Source: Siphonodentalium dalli
Lineage: Eukaryota; Mollusca; Scaphopoda; Gadilida; Siphonodentaliidae
DNA: 64,000 nucleotides
NCBI GenBank assembly: GCA_032622095.1
Contig: CP136066.1
Coordinates: 156,327,152-156,391,151, forward strand
Reading direction: 5' to 3'
Under the pieces are notes generated by a model. That model saw nothing but the letters and a program-made list of their open reading frames with translations, was not told the origin of the DNA and did not search any database. Shown in pieces: positions 24,446 through 38,772 of the stretch; position 1 is the stretch's first letter; every line of letters starts with the position of its first letter. Both the position numbers and the translations under genes were made by a program.

Positions 24446-26249
24446 TTTAATGTCATGTTATCGCTGATTTATATTGCTTAATGTTAGATTGTTATTGCAG
24501 TGTTCATGAATTTTGTTAATTGTTGAATAAAATTATAAACTGAAAACTCACTTTCCGACAAATGCCCGAAGATAGCCACATAGGTTCGAAAATAGCAAAT
24601 GTCGGCAGTTTTATTTCCCTCGAACTCCAAATTCCTCAATATTGGATATTTCATAAGCATCCCACCTGGAGCTTCCCGAGTGACATCTCAGCTGTCGGGC
24701 AACTCCGGCATTGCAACCTCTATACGTGGTTGGTTATCTAATACCGTGGTGTCGGTCGATAAATACACGAAATACTGATGAATATACAGATTAAATAATA
24801 GTCTGAAAGAAGATCCTAAGGTGGCAGTACACGATTTATCGTGTTGTAGGGGGTCTGAAAAATAGAAAAATAAGTAGCTGTGGGGCATAATAGCCAGTGT
24901 AGCCTGTGTTAAATGTGCCATTACTGGTTTGAAGATTTAATTATTTTACAAAACTAGAAAAGTTCATAAAAAAGTGAAAAATATGGATACGTAAACATGA
25001 TTTTCGTATTCAGTGGAGTTTGGTGGAGTTTCAAATATTTCTCAGCTCTAACATAGCTCTATCAGGTGGAAGAAGCTTATTTACTGATAACCGCTCTGTC
25101 GTGTTATCTTTTTGTGTTGAAACTTGTCAAGTTGAGTCAAAAAATGGGTAAAATTAATCGTTTTGTGTGTGCAAACAAAGGTGCATAACTCTTGACAAAT
25201 TGTACGAAGAAGCTAGTACAGAATGATTACACCTAACATTTCTGTCAGAAAGAAAACATGCTTGATGGGACCTATGCCAAAGATAATGGCTCAAAATATA
25301 TTTGAAGTACAGTACCCCTTCCCATGTTGGCCAAAATTGCTGGAAATTGTGTACATGTATTGCTACCTAAGTTAAGAAATATCAGCTGTTGTTTTCAATC
25401 TTCCGACCGGAAGAGAGAAACGCTCTTTATTTTTACCAAAACAGGAGAAAATTTGAAATGAACGCTCTTTTTTATTGTCCATTGTTGAATCGAAAAGTGG
25501 TCCTATTCCCCGAGGACGGGAATGAAACACAAACGGACCTTTAACAAAACAAACTTCGCGCAGAACGTTAGTTGGAAATCAAATTGTCAGAGTGTTATAT
25601 TTCCTATTGATATTGTGTCCGTGCATAACGTTCAATTCTAACTATTGGAAATGTTTAGTATGTTTACCATATTTTATCGGTCACACTCCCATCAATTAAA
25701 TCGCTTAATTTCACATTTCTCATCCCCCCCCCCCCCAATACACCCCGGAAAGTGTACAGATGTGGATAACACATTGTGATAAAAGATGAACATTTATAAA
25801 AAAATAAATTATTTTGGACTTTTATACAAGGTAATTTCGTTAATTAAATCACACTGGAACTTAATTGAACTAAATGCGTAGCAAACAAACAAGTGTCCTG
25901 CTACAACTGGTTGAGGGTACATTTCTACATGTATGTTGAGACATGTCCCCCGTTATATGTACATTATACCTGACAGTATCCGCTAAACAAGCTGTGCTAT
26001 GCAAAACAAACAAACAATTCGGATGAATTGACATTCGCAAGACATGTCACAGAATTACACAATCATAACATCTCACATGGAATTCACGGTGAGTCCTCAC
26101 CAATGTATACCCTACTATGACTTGCATACTGACAGAACTGTTTTTGCATGTCAAGTGTCAACAACAATAGTTGGGATGGGTAGGTATATAAACTTGGTTT
26201 GTATCTTCTGTAGCCATATTCTCTTTCATATCTTGTGTCGTCTCATATA

Positions 26250-28612
26250 ATGTCTCATTTTGGTAAAATGGAATCGAAGAAAGTGTTAATCTTCTCTCCA
26301 TACAGCGACGATGGAGGTCAAAACAGAAGAATATTGGTAAGTCTCTATGTCAACCCACTTTCAGTTTGGTATATACATGGAATAGTGCATTTCAAATAGC
26401 AATGAACGTTCGTGATGTGACAATTGTAGGTTAAAATATACAAATTAGTTCATTTCAATTATATATTTTGAAGATAGCATGACAACGGTGAGATCTTTGA
26501 CCGAATAGTTTATTTATCAGCCAGGTTTATCTTCAGGAAGCAAATTTAAGAAAATTGATTCAATGGAATGTGCACAATGCCTGCAAGTCTCAGTATCACC
26601 CTAACTTAAAATGCATTAATTCCCAAATTTCAAACAGAAAATCAAAGAGCACTAACTATTGTGTCGAGATATTGTTCAATTACTCCATAAAACACACAGT
26701 TCACACCCAATATTTCTTCTCATTTCAGGAACTCCCAGCGGCACCACTTGCATGTACCAGCGTACGCCCACACAGAAGCCCTGAATTCAACATACTAGAC
26801 AAGTTGAATGCCAGTTGTAAGTACCTTACGAACACTTTTATATTACCTGAGTTACATAATTATATTAGTGCTCAATTGGTAAAGCATAACTTGTATATAA
26901 TATCGGATATATATCTTCTGAGATTTTTCATTCACGTTCATGTGCTGTCCGAAATTCAAAGCAATTGAAAGGTACTCAATCTGATTAGACGGTCCCCATA
27001 TCAACAAGTTACAACATTTCTTCAAAATACGCTTTTGTTATCAGAATTGATTAATTACAACAAAGTAATGCTAATCGCTGTCAACTATGGTATAAAATTT
27101 CCCAAAACGTGTTATTTATCAACATGTTGTTCAACGTTGTTCGCGTATCACGAAATTTTGCCGTATATTACCACTTGATTTTAGAGTTACGCATCTTCAT
27201 CCGCAATTTTGTCCGAGACCATCGGTTTGACGATTCTTTTCTGGGCCACAAATCATTACACATTTCGAGAAATAAAAAATTTCAAAAATCGTTATCTGAT
27301 CACTCCGAGCTTTGGTGGGTGGGTTCCTCGACTCGAATCAAATATTTTTCACCCCGAAGCCAGAAAATAGTCATTTGGGAGCGCTAATTCGGATTATGCA
27401 TCTTTAACGGAATTAGTTCATCAGGCTTAGTAAGAGAAGCAAGTCATTACCGATCAGTCATACACATTTAGATATTTAATCGTCAAAATGATATGGTGGT
27501 GATAGGAAGGGCCATACGAACTTAATATAAGAATGCTGTATATATATATATATGTATCTCTCTCGAAACTTATTATAGATTCATGGTTATATAATATAAC
27601 TTTTGAGTCTGAGACACTGGTAGATATATAGGCAACTGTGATAATAAATCTTATCACATACTTAACTAAATGGCGTTTTGTTTTTAAAATTTCAGCTACA
27701 TGCACCGATATTGCAAGCGATTTCACAGATCGCCCAGGAGATCAGGTTGACCTCGTCTTCCAGCCAACAACAACTTCGACGCCAGCGCGTGATACCAACG
27801 CGAACAGGGGCGATAGGCCGTGTATCGTAGAAAACATCGACGCCTCGCCGAATTCAACGCCATCCGATGATTTCAGCAAATCTAGAGACACGAGCGCCGA
27901 TTCGGACAACAAGAAACATGCGCGTTTCAGCTTCAGTTACGACCAAGTTGAGATTCTGAACGAGTACTACAGCAGTAACAAATACCCAGACGCCGATATA
28001 CTAGATGAGCTGTCTTCGAAACTGAAAGCTCCAACAAGAAATATTAAAGTACGTTACAACCCCTGTCGTCACTGTTTATGTATTCCTATATATGTGTGTT
28101 ACCATATATATGTTCTTAATACCATTGTAATGTGGTGAAAGAAAGAAATGATACTGATACTAATCTCCGGTTGTCTATTTAACATTGCATGACATCACCA
28201 CCCTGTGGAATTGCTTATAGAAATGCTGAATTTGGTCGAAGACCTATTTCCACCAAAGTTTCCGGTAATGTATTTAAACCTAAGAGATATCAATGTGCAT
28301 CACACATTCACATATATTGTTCATCCGCTCAGTGGGTAATCATGTTTATTTTACCAATTTCAGATCTGGTTCCAGAACAAACGATACAGATCGAAACCAA
28401 AGAAACCGAAATCACCGACAGAGACAAGCCTCGCTCGAGAGTACCTCAGTACCCATATAAGGGCAGACATGCTGAATCAGCTACATGGCAGCTTTCTCCA
28501 CCCGCTCCCAGCTATGTCAGCCAGCCCTTTCCCGTTCCTTCCACACGTCGACCCTCGTGTTTTGTGGCCGACGATTGGAGCATATTCACAGAGTTCGCTT
28601 GTATTCGCCTGA
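26250..28612 (+). CDS. Divergent homeodomain protein, copy 7 (258 aa)
   Basis: Exons 26250-26336, 26729-26816, 27696-28048 and 28364-28612. TATA box at 26185, AATAAA at 28693. Canonical 60-residue homeodomain and full C-terminus. It pairs with copy 8 through shared non-coding changes: T before the poly-C tract, AATTGTCAG upstream, and CACACCCAAT before exon 2. No coding difference from copy 6 was seen. Confidence 0.88.
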
Positions 28613-30417
28613 TTTAATGTCATGTTATCGCTGATTTATATTGCTTAATGTTAGATTGTTATTGCAGTGTTCATGAATTTTGTTAATTGTTGAATAAAAT
28701 TATAAACTGAAAACTCACTTTCCGACAAATGCCCGAAGATAGCCACATAGGTTCGAAAATAGCAAATGTCGGCAGTTTTATTTCCCTCGAACTCCAAATT
28801 CCTCAATATTGGATATTTCATAAGCATCCCACCTGGAGCTTCCCGAGTGACATCTCAGCTGTCGGGCAACTCCGGCATTGCAACCTCTATACGTGGTTGG
28901 TTATCTAATACCGTGGTGTCGGTCGATAAATACACGAAATACTGATGAATATACAGATTAAATAATAGTCTGAAAGAAGATCCTAAGGTGGCAGTACACG
29001 ATTTATCGTGTTGTAGGGGGTCTGAAAAATAGAAAAATAAGTAGCTGTGGGGCATAATAGCCAGTGTAGCCTGTGTTAAATGTGCCATTACTGGTTTGAA
29101 GATTTAATTATTTTACAAAACTAGAAAAGTTCATAAAAAAGTGAAAAATATGGATACGTAAACATGATTTTCGTATTCAGTGGAGTTTGGTGGAGTTTCA
29201 AATATTTCTCAGCTCTAACATAGCTCTATCAGGTGGAAGAAGCTTATTTACTGATAACCGCTCTGTCGTGTTATCTTTTTGTGTTGAAACTTGTCAAGTT
29301 GAGTCAAAAAATGGGTAAAATTAATCGTTTTGTGTGTGCAAACAAAGGTGCATAACTCTTGACAAATTGTACGAAGAAGCTAGTACAGAATGATTACACC
29401 TAACATTTCTGTCAGAAAGAAAACATGCTTGATGGGACCTATGCCAAAGATAATGGCTCAAAATATATTTGAAGTACAGTACCCCTTCCCATGTTGGCCA
29501 AAATTGCTGGAAATTGTGTACATGTATTGCTACCTAAGTTAAGAAATATCAGCTGTTGTTTTCAATCTTCCGACCGGAAGAGAGAAACGCTCTTTATTTT
29601 TACCAAAACAGGAGAAAATTTGAAATGAACGCTCTTTTTTATTGTCCATTGTTGAATCGAAAAGTGGTCCTATTCCCCGAGGACGGGAATGAAACACAAA
29701 CGGACCTTTAACAAAACAAACTTCGCGCAGAACGTTAGTTGGAAATCAAATTGTCAGAGTGTTATATTTCCTATTGATATTGTGTCCGTGCATAACGTTC
29801 AATTCTAACTATTGGAAATGTTTAGTATGTTTACCATATTTTATCGGTCACACTCCCATCAATTAAATCGCTTAATTTCACATTTCTCATCCCCCCCCCC
29901 CCCCAATACACCCCGGAAAGTGTACAGATGTGGATAACACATTGTGATAAAAGATGAACATTTATAAAAAAATAAATTATTTTGGACTTTTATACAAGGT
30001 AATTTCGTTAATTAAATCACACTGGAACTTAATTGAACTAAATGCGTAGCAAACAAACAAGTGTCCTGCTACAACTGGTTGAGGGTACATTTCTACATGT
30101 ATGTTGAGACATGTCCCCCGTTATATGTACATTATACCTGACAGTATCCGCTAAACAAGCTGTGCTATGCAAAACAAACAAACAATTCGGATGAATTGAC
30201 ATTCGCAAGACATGTCACAGAATTACACAATCATAACATCTCACATGGAATTCACGGTGAGTCCTCACCAATGTATACCCTACTATGACTTGCATACTGA
30301 CAGAACTGTTTTTGCATGTCAAGTGTCAACAACAATAGTTGGGATGGGTAGGTATATAAACTTGGTTTGTATCTTCTGTAGCCATATTCTCTTTCATATC
30401 TTGTGTCGTCTCATATA

Positions 30418-32780
30418 ATGTCTCATTTTGGTAAAATGGAATCGAAGAAAGTGTTAATCTTCTCTCCATACAGCGACGATGGAGGTCAAAACAGAAGAAT
30501 ATTGGTAAGTCTCTATGTCAACCCACTTTCAGTTTGGTATATACATGGAATAGTGCATTTCAAATAGCAATGAACGTTCGTGATGTGACAATTGTAGGTT
30601 AAAATATACAAATTAGTTCATTTCAATTATATATTTTGAAGATAGCATGACAACGGTGAGATCTTTGACCGAATAGTTTATTTATCAGCCAGGTTTATCT
30701 TCAGGAAGCAAATTTAAGAAAATTGATTCAATGGAATGTGCACAATGCCTGCAAGTCTCAGTATCACCCTAACTTAAAATGCATTAATTCCCAAATTTCA
30801 AACAGAAAATCAAAGAGCACTAACTATTGTGTCGAGATATTGTTCAATTACTCCATAAAACACACAGTTCACACCCAATATTTCTTCTCATTTCAGGAAC
30901 TCCCAGCGGCACCACTTGCATGTACCAGCGTACGCCCACACAGAAGCCCTGAATTCAACATACTAGACAAGTTGAATGCCAGTTGTAAGTACCTTACGAA
31001 CACTTTTATATTACCTGAGTTACATAATTATATTAGTGCTCAATTGGTAAAGCATAACTTGTATATAATATCGGATATATATCTTCTGAGATTTTTCATT
31101 CACGTTCATGTGCTGTCCGAAATTCAAAGCAATTGAAAGGTACTCAATCTGATTAGACGGTCCCCATATCAACAAGTTACAACATTTCTTCAAAATACGC
31201 TTTTGTTATCAGAATTGATTAATTACAACAAAGTAATGCTAATCGCTGTCAACTATGGTATAAAATTTCCCAAAACGTGTTATTTATCAACATGTTGTTC
31301 AACGTTGTTCGCGTATCACGAAATTTTGCCGTATATTACCACTTGATTTTAGAGTTACGCATCTTCATCCGCAATTTTGTCCGAGACCATCGGTTTGACG
31401 ATTCTTTTCTGGGCCACAAATCATTACACATTTCGAGAAATAAAAAATTTCAAAAATCGTTATCTGATCACTCCGAGCTTTGGTGGGTGGGTTCCTCGAC
31501 TCGAATCAAATATTTTTCACCCCGAAGCCAGAAAATAGTCATTTGGGAGCGCTAATTCGGATTATGCATCTTTAACGGAATTAGTTCATCAGGCTTAGTA
31601 AGAGAAGCAAGTCATTACCGATCAGTCATACACATTTAGATATTTAATCGTCAAAATGATATGGTGGTGATAGGAAGGGCCATACGAACTTAATATAAGA
31701 ATGCTGTATATATATATATATGTATCTCTCTCGAAACTTATTATAGATTCATGGTTATATAATATAACTTTTGAGTCTGAGACACTGGTAGATATATAGG
31801 CAACTGTGATAATAAATCTTATCACATACTTAACTAAATGGCGTTTTGTTTTTAAAATCTCAGCTACATGCACCGATATTGCAAGCGATTTCACAGATCG
31901 CCCAGGAGATCAGGTTGACCTCGTCTTCCAGCCAACAACAACTTCGACGCCAGCGCGTGATACCAACGCGAACAGGGGCGATAGGCCGTGTATCGTAGAA
32001 AACATCGACGCCTCGCCGAATTCAACGCCATCCGATGATTTCAGCAAATCTAGAGACACGAGCGCCGATTCGAACAACAAGAAACATGCGCGTTTCAGCT
32101 TCAGTTACGACCAAGTTGAGATTCTGAACGAGTACTACAGCAGTAACAAATACCCAGACGCCGATATACTAGATGAGCTGTCTTCGAAACTGAAAGCTCC
32201 AACAAGAAATATTAAAGTACGTTACAACCCCTGTCGTCACTGTTTATGTATTCCTATATATGTGTGTTACCATATATATGTTCTTAATACCATTGTAATG
32301 TGGTGAAAGAAAGAAATGATACTGATACTAATCTCCGGTTGTCTATTTAACATTGCGTGACATCACCACCCTGTGGAATTGCTTATAGAAATGCTGAATT
32401 TGGTCGAAGACCTATTTCCACCAAAGTTTCCGGTAATGTATTTAAACCTAAGAGATATCAATGTGCATCACACATTCACATATATTGTTCATCCGCTCGG
32501 TGGGTAATCATGTTTATTTTACCAATTTCAGATCTGGTTCCAGAACAAACGATACAGATCGAAACCAAAGAAACCGAAATCATCGACAGAGACAAGCCTC
32601 GCTCGAGAGTACCTCAGTACCCATATAAGGGCAGACATGCTGAATCAGCTACATGGCAGCTTTCTCCACCCGCTCCCAGCTATGTCAGCCAGCCCTTTCC
32701 CGTTCCTTCCACACGTCGACCCTCGTGTTTTGTGGCCGACGATTGGAGCATATTCACAGAGTTCGCTTGTATTCGCCTGA
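30418..32780 (+). CDS. Divergent homeodomain protein, copy 8 (258 aa)
   Basis: Exons 30418-30504, 30897-30984, 31864-32216 and 32532-32780. TATA box at 30353, AATAAA at 32861. Two private amino-acid changes: Asp129 to Asn just before the homeodomain, and Pro194 to Ser just after it. The acceptor before exon 3 reads ATCTCAG instead of ATTTCAG, which should still work. Last copy with the short intron 2. Confidence 0.87.
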
Positions 32781-34586
32781 TTTAATGTCATGTTATCGCT
32801 GATTTATATTGCTTAATGTTAGATTGTTATTACAGTGTTCATGAATTTTGTTAATTGTTGAATAAAATTATAAACTGAAAACTCACTTTCCGACAAATGC
32901 CCGAAGATAGCCACATAGGTTCGAAAATAGCAAATGTCGGCAGTTTTATTTCCCTCGAACTCCAAATTCCTCAATATTGGATATTTCATAAGCATCCCAC
33001 CTGGAGCTTCCCGAGTGACATCTCAGCTGTCGGGCAACTCCGGCATTGTAACCTCTATACGTGGTTGGTTATCTAATACCGTGGTGTCGGTCGATAAATA
33101 CACGAAATACTGATGAATATACAGATTAAATAATAGTCTGAAAGAAGATCCTAAGGTGGCAGTACACGATTTATCGTGTTGTAGGGGGTCTGAAAAATAG
33201 AAAAATAAGTAGCTGTGGGGCATAATAGCCAGTGTAGCCTGTGTTAAATGTGCCATTACTGGTTTGAAGATTTAATTATTTTACAAAACTAGAAAAGTTC
33301 ATAAAAAAGTGAAAAATATGGATACGTAAACATGATTTTCGTATTCAGTGGAGTTTGGTGGAGTTTCAAATATTTCTCAGCTCTAACATAGCTCTATCAG
33401 GTGGAAGAAGCTTATTTACTGATAACCGCTCTGTCGTGTTATCTTTTTGTGTTGAAACTTGTCAAGTTGAGTCAAAAAATGGGTAAAATTAATCGTTTTG
33501 TGTGTGCAAACAAAGGTGCATAACTCTTGACAAATTGTACGAAGAAGCTAGTACAGAATGATTACACCTAACATTTCTGTCAGAAAGAAAACATGCTTGA
33601 TGGGACCTATGCCAAAGATAATGGCTCAAAATATATTTGAAGTACAGTACCCCTTCCCATGTTGGCCAAAATTGCTGGAAATTGTGTACATGTATTGCTA
33701 CCTAAGTTAAGAAATATCAGCTGTTGTTTTAAATCTTCCGACCGGAAGAGAGAAACGCTCTTTATTTTTACCAAAACAGGAGAAAATTTGAAATGAACGC
33801 TCTTTTTTATTGTCCATTGTTGAATCGAAAAGTGGTCCTATTCCCCGAGGACGGGAATGAAACACAAACGGACCTTTAACAAAACAAACTTCGCGCAGAA
33901 CGTTAGTTGGAAATCAAATTATCAGAGTGTTATATTTCCTATTGATATTGTGTCCGTGCATAACGTTCAATTCTAACTATTGGAAATGTTTAGTATGTTT
34001 ACCATATTTTATCGGTCACACTCCCATCAATTAAATCGCTTAATTTCACATTTCTCACCCCCCCCCCCCCCCCAATACACCCCGGAAAGTGTACAGCTGT
34101 GGATAACACATTGTGATAAAAGATGAACATTTATAAAAAAATAAATTATTTTGGACTTTTATACAAGGTAATTTCGTTAATTAAATCACACTGGAACTTA
34201 ATTGAACTAAATGCGTAGCAAACAAACAAGTGTCCTGCTACAACTGGTTGAGGGTACATTTCTACATGTATGTTGAGACATGTCCCCCGTTATATGTACA
34301 TTAGACCTGACAGTATCCGCTAAACAAGCTGTGCTATGCAAAACAAACAAACAATTCAGATGAATTGACATTCGCAAGACATGTCACAGAATTACACAAT
34401 CATAACATCTCACATGGAATTCACGGTGAGTCCTCACCAATGTATACCCTACTATGACTTGCATACTGACCGAACTGTTTTTGCATGTCAAGTGTCAACA
34501 ACAATAGTTGGGATGGGTAGGTATATAAACTTGGTTTGTATCTTCTGTAGCCATATTCTCTTTCATATCTTGTGTCGTCTCATATA

Positions 34587-36965
34587 ATGTCTCATTTTGG
34601 TAAAATGGAATCGAAGAAAGTGTTAATCTTCTCTCCATACAGCGACGATGGAGGTCAAACCAGAAGAATATTGGTAAGTCTCTATGTCAACCCACTTTCA
34701 GTTTGGTATATACATGGAATAGTGCATTTCAAATAGCAATGAACGTTCGTGATGTGACAATTGTAGGTTAAAATATACAAATTAGTTCATTTCAATTATA
34801 TATTTTGAAGATAGCATGACAACGGTGAGATATTTGACCGAATAGTTTATTTATCAGCCAGGTTTATCTTCAGGAAGCAAATTTAAGAAAATTGATTCAA
34901 TGGAATGTGCACAATGCCTGCAAGTCTCAGTATCACCCTAACTTAAAATGCATTAATTCCCAAATTTCAAACAGAAAATCAAAGAGCACTAACTATTGTG
35001 TCGAGATATTGTTCAATTACTCCATAAAACACACAGTTCACAACCAATATTTCTTCTCATTTCAGGAACTCCCAGCGGCACCACTTGCATGTACCAGCGT
35101 ACGCCCACACAGAAGCCCTGAATTCAACATACTAGACAAGTTGAATGCCAGTTGTAAGTACCTTACGAACACTTTTATATTACCTGAGTTACATAATTAT
35201 ATTAGTGCTCAATTGGTAAAGCATAACTTGTATATAATATCGGATATATATCTTCTGAGATTTTTCATTCACGTTCATGTGCTGTCCGAAATTCAAAGCA
35301 ATTGAAAGGTACTCAATCTGATTAGACGGTCCCCATATCAACAAGTTACAACATTTCTTCAAAATACGCTTTTGTTATCAGAATTGATTAATTACAACAA
35401 AGTAATGCTAATCGCTGTCAACTATGGTATAAAATTTCCCAAAACGTGTTATTTATCAACATGTTGTTCAACGAAATATGGCCGTATTATCACTCGCGTA
35501 TCACGAAATTTTGCCGTATATTACCACTTGATTTTAGAGTTACGCATCTTCATCCGCAATTTTGTCCGAGACCATCGGTTTGACGATTCTTTTCTGGGCC
35601 ACAAATCATTACACATTTCGAGAAATAAAAAATTTCAAAAATCGTTATCTGATCACTCCGAGCTTTGGTGGGTGGGTTCCTCGACTCGAATCAAATATTT
35701 TTCACCCCGAAGCCAGAAAATAGTCATTTGGGAGCGCTAATTCGGATTATGCATCTTTAACGGAATTAGTTCATCAGGCTTAGTAAGAGAAGCAAGTCAT
35801 TACCGATCAGTCATACACATTTAGATATTTAATCGTCAAAATGATATGGTGGTGATAGGAAGGGCCATACGAACTTAATATAAGAATGCTGTATATATAT
35901 ATATATGTATCCCTCTCGAAACTTATTATAGATTCATGGTTATATAATATAAATTTTGAGTCTGAGACACTGGTAGATATATAGGCAACTGTGATAATAA
36001 ATCTTATCACATACTTAACTAAATGGCGTTTTGTTTTTAAAATTTCAGCTACATGCACCGATATTGCAAGCGATTTCACAGATCGCCCAGGAGATCAGGT
36101 TGACCTCGTCTTCCAGCCAACAACAACTTCGACGCCAGCGCGTGATACCAACGCGAACAGGGGCGATAGGCCGTGTATCGTAGAAAACATCGACGCCTCG
36201 CCGAATTCAACGCCATCCGATGATTTCAGCAAATCTAGAGACACGAGCGCCGATTCGGACAACAAGAAACATGCGCGTTTCAGCTTCAGTTACGACCAAG
36301 TTGAGATTCTGAACGAGTACTACAGCAGTAACAAATACCCAGACGCCGATATACTAGATGAGCTGTCTTCGAAACTGAAAGCTCCAACAAGAAATATTAA
36401 AGTACGTTACAACCCCTGTCGTCACTGTTTATGTATTCCTATATATGTGTGTTACCATATATATGTTCTTAATACCATTGTAATGTGTTGAAAGAAAGAA
36501 ATGATACTGATACTAATCTCCGGTTGTCTATTTAACATTGCATGACATCACCACCCTGTGGAATTGCTTATAGAAATGCTGAATTTGGTTGAAGACCTAT
36601 TTCCACCAAAGTTTCCGGTAATGTATTTAAACCTAAGAGATATCAATGTGCATCACACATTCACATATATTGTTCATCCGCTCAGTGGGTAATCATGTTT
36701 ATTTTACCAATTTCAGATCTGGTTCCAGAACAAACGATACAGATCGAAACCAAAGAAACCGAAATCACCGACAGAGACAAGCCTCGCTCGAGAGTACCTC
36801 AGTACCCATATAAGGGCAGACATGCTGAATCAGCTACATGGCAGCTTTCTCCACCCGCTCCCAGCTATGTCAGCCAGCCCTTTCCCGTTCCTTCCACACG
36901 TCGACCCTCGTGTTTTGTGGCCGACGATTGGAGCATATTCACAGAGTTCGCTTGTATTCGCCTGA
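34587..36965 (+). CDS. Divergent homeodomain protein, copy 9 (258 aa)
   Basis: Exons 34587-34673, 35066-35153, 36049-36401 and 36717-36965. TATA box at 34522, AATAAA at 37046. First of the right-hand subfamily with the long intron 2, a form also seen in copy 1. Asn25 is Thr, a change shared with copies 11-13. The homeodomain is canonical and splice sites are intact. The spacer before it shows CAGCTGTGG after the poly-C tract instead of CAGATGTGG, a change kept in all later units. Confidence 0.87.
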
Positions 36966-38772
36966 TTTAATGTCATGTTATCGCTGATTTATATTGCTTA
37001 ATGTTAGATTGTTATTGCAGTGTTCATGAATTTTGTTAATTGTTGAATAAAATTATAAACTGAAAACTCACTTTCCGACAAATGCCCGAAGATAGCCACA
37101 TAGGTTCGAAAATAGCAAATGTCGGCAGTTTTATTTCCCTCGAACTCCAAATTCCTCAATATTGGATATTTCATAAGCATCCCACCTGGAGCTTCCCGAG
37201 TGATATCTCAGCTGTCGGGCAACTCCGGCATTGCAACCTCTATACGTGGTTGGTTATCTAATACCGTGGTGTCGGTCGATAAATACACGAAATACTGATG
37301 AATATACAGATTAAATAATAGTCTGAAAGAAGATCCTAAGGTGGCAGTACACGATTTATCGTGTTGTAGGGGGTCTGAAAAATAGAAAAATAAGTAGCTG
37401 TGGGGCATAATAGCCAGTGTAGCCTGTGTTAAATGTGCCATTACTGGTTTGAAGATTTAATTATTTTACAAAACTAGAAAAGTTCATAAAAAAGTGAAAA
37501 ATATGGATACGTAAACATGATTTTCGTATTCAGTGGAGTTTGGTGGAGTTTCAAATATTTCTCAGCTCTAACATAGCTCTATCAGGTGGAAGAAGCTTAT
37601 TTACTGATAACCGCTCTGTCGTGTTATCTTTTTGTGTTGAAACTTGTCAAGTTGAGTCAAAAAATGGGTAAAATTAATCGTTTTGTGTGTGCAAACAAAG
37701 GTGCATAACTCTTGACAAATTGTACGAAGAAGCTAGTACAGAATGATTACACCTAACATTTCTGTCAGAAAGAAAACATGCTTGATGGGACCTATGCCAA
37801 AGATAATGGCTCAAAATATATTTGAAGTACAGTACCCCTTCCCATGTTGGCCAAAATTGCTGGAAATTGTGTACATGTATTGCTACCTAAGTTAAGAAAT
37901 ATCACCTGTTGTTTTCAATCTTCCGACCGGAAGAGAGAAACGCTCTTTATTTTTACCAAAACAGGAGAAAATTTGAAATGAACTCTCTTTTTTATTGTCC
38001 ATTGTTGAATCGAAAAGTGGTCCTATTCCCCGAGGACGGGAATGAAACACAAACGGACCTTTAACAAAACAAACTTCGCGCAGAACGTTAGTTGGAAATC
38101 AAATTATCAGAGTGTTATATTTCCTATTGATATTGTGTCCGTGCATAACGTTCAATTCTAACTATTGGAAATGTTTAGTATGTTTACCATATTTTATCGG
38201 TCACACTCCCATCAATTAAATCGCTTAATTTCACATTTCTCACAACCCCCCCCCCCCCCCCAACACCCCGGAAAGTGTACAGCTGTGGATAACACATTGT
38301 GATAAAAGATGAACATTTATAAAAAAAAAAATTATTTTGGACTTTTATACAAGGTAATTTCGTTAATTAAATCACACTGGAACTTAATTGAACTAAATGC
38401 GTAGCAAACAAACAAGTGTCCTGCTACAACTGGTTGAGGGTACATTTCTACATGTATGTTGAGACATGTCCCCCGTTATATGTACATTAGACCTGACAGT
38501 ATCCGCTAAACAAGCTGTGCTATGCAAAACAAACAAACAATTCAGATGAATTGACATTCGCAAGACATGTCACAGAATTACACAATCATAACATCTCACA
38601 TGGAATTCACGGTGAGTCCTCACCAATGTATACCCTACTATGACTTGCATACTGACAGAACTGTTTTTGCATGTCAAGTGTCAACAACAATAGTTGGGAT
38701 GGGTAGGTATATAAACTTGGTTTGTATCTTCTGTAGCCATATTCTCTTTCATATCTTGTGTCGTCTCATATA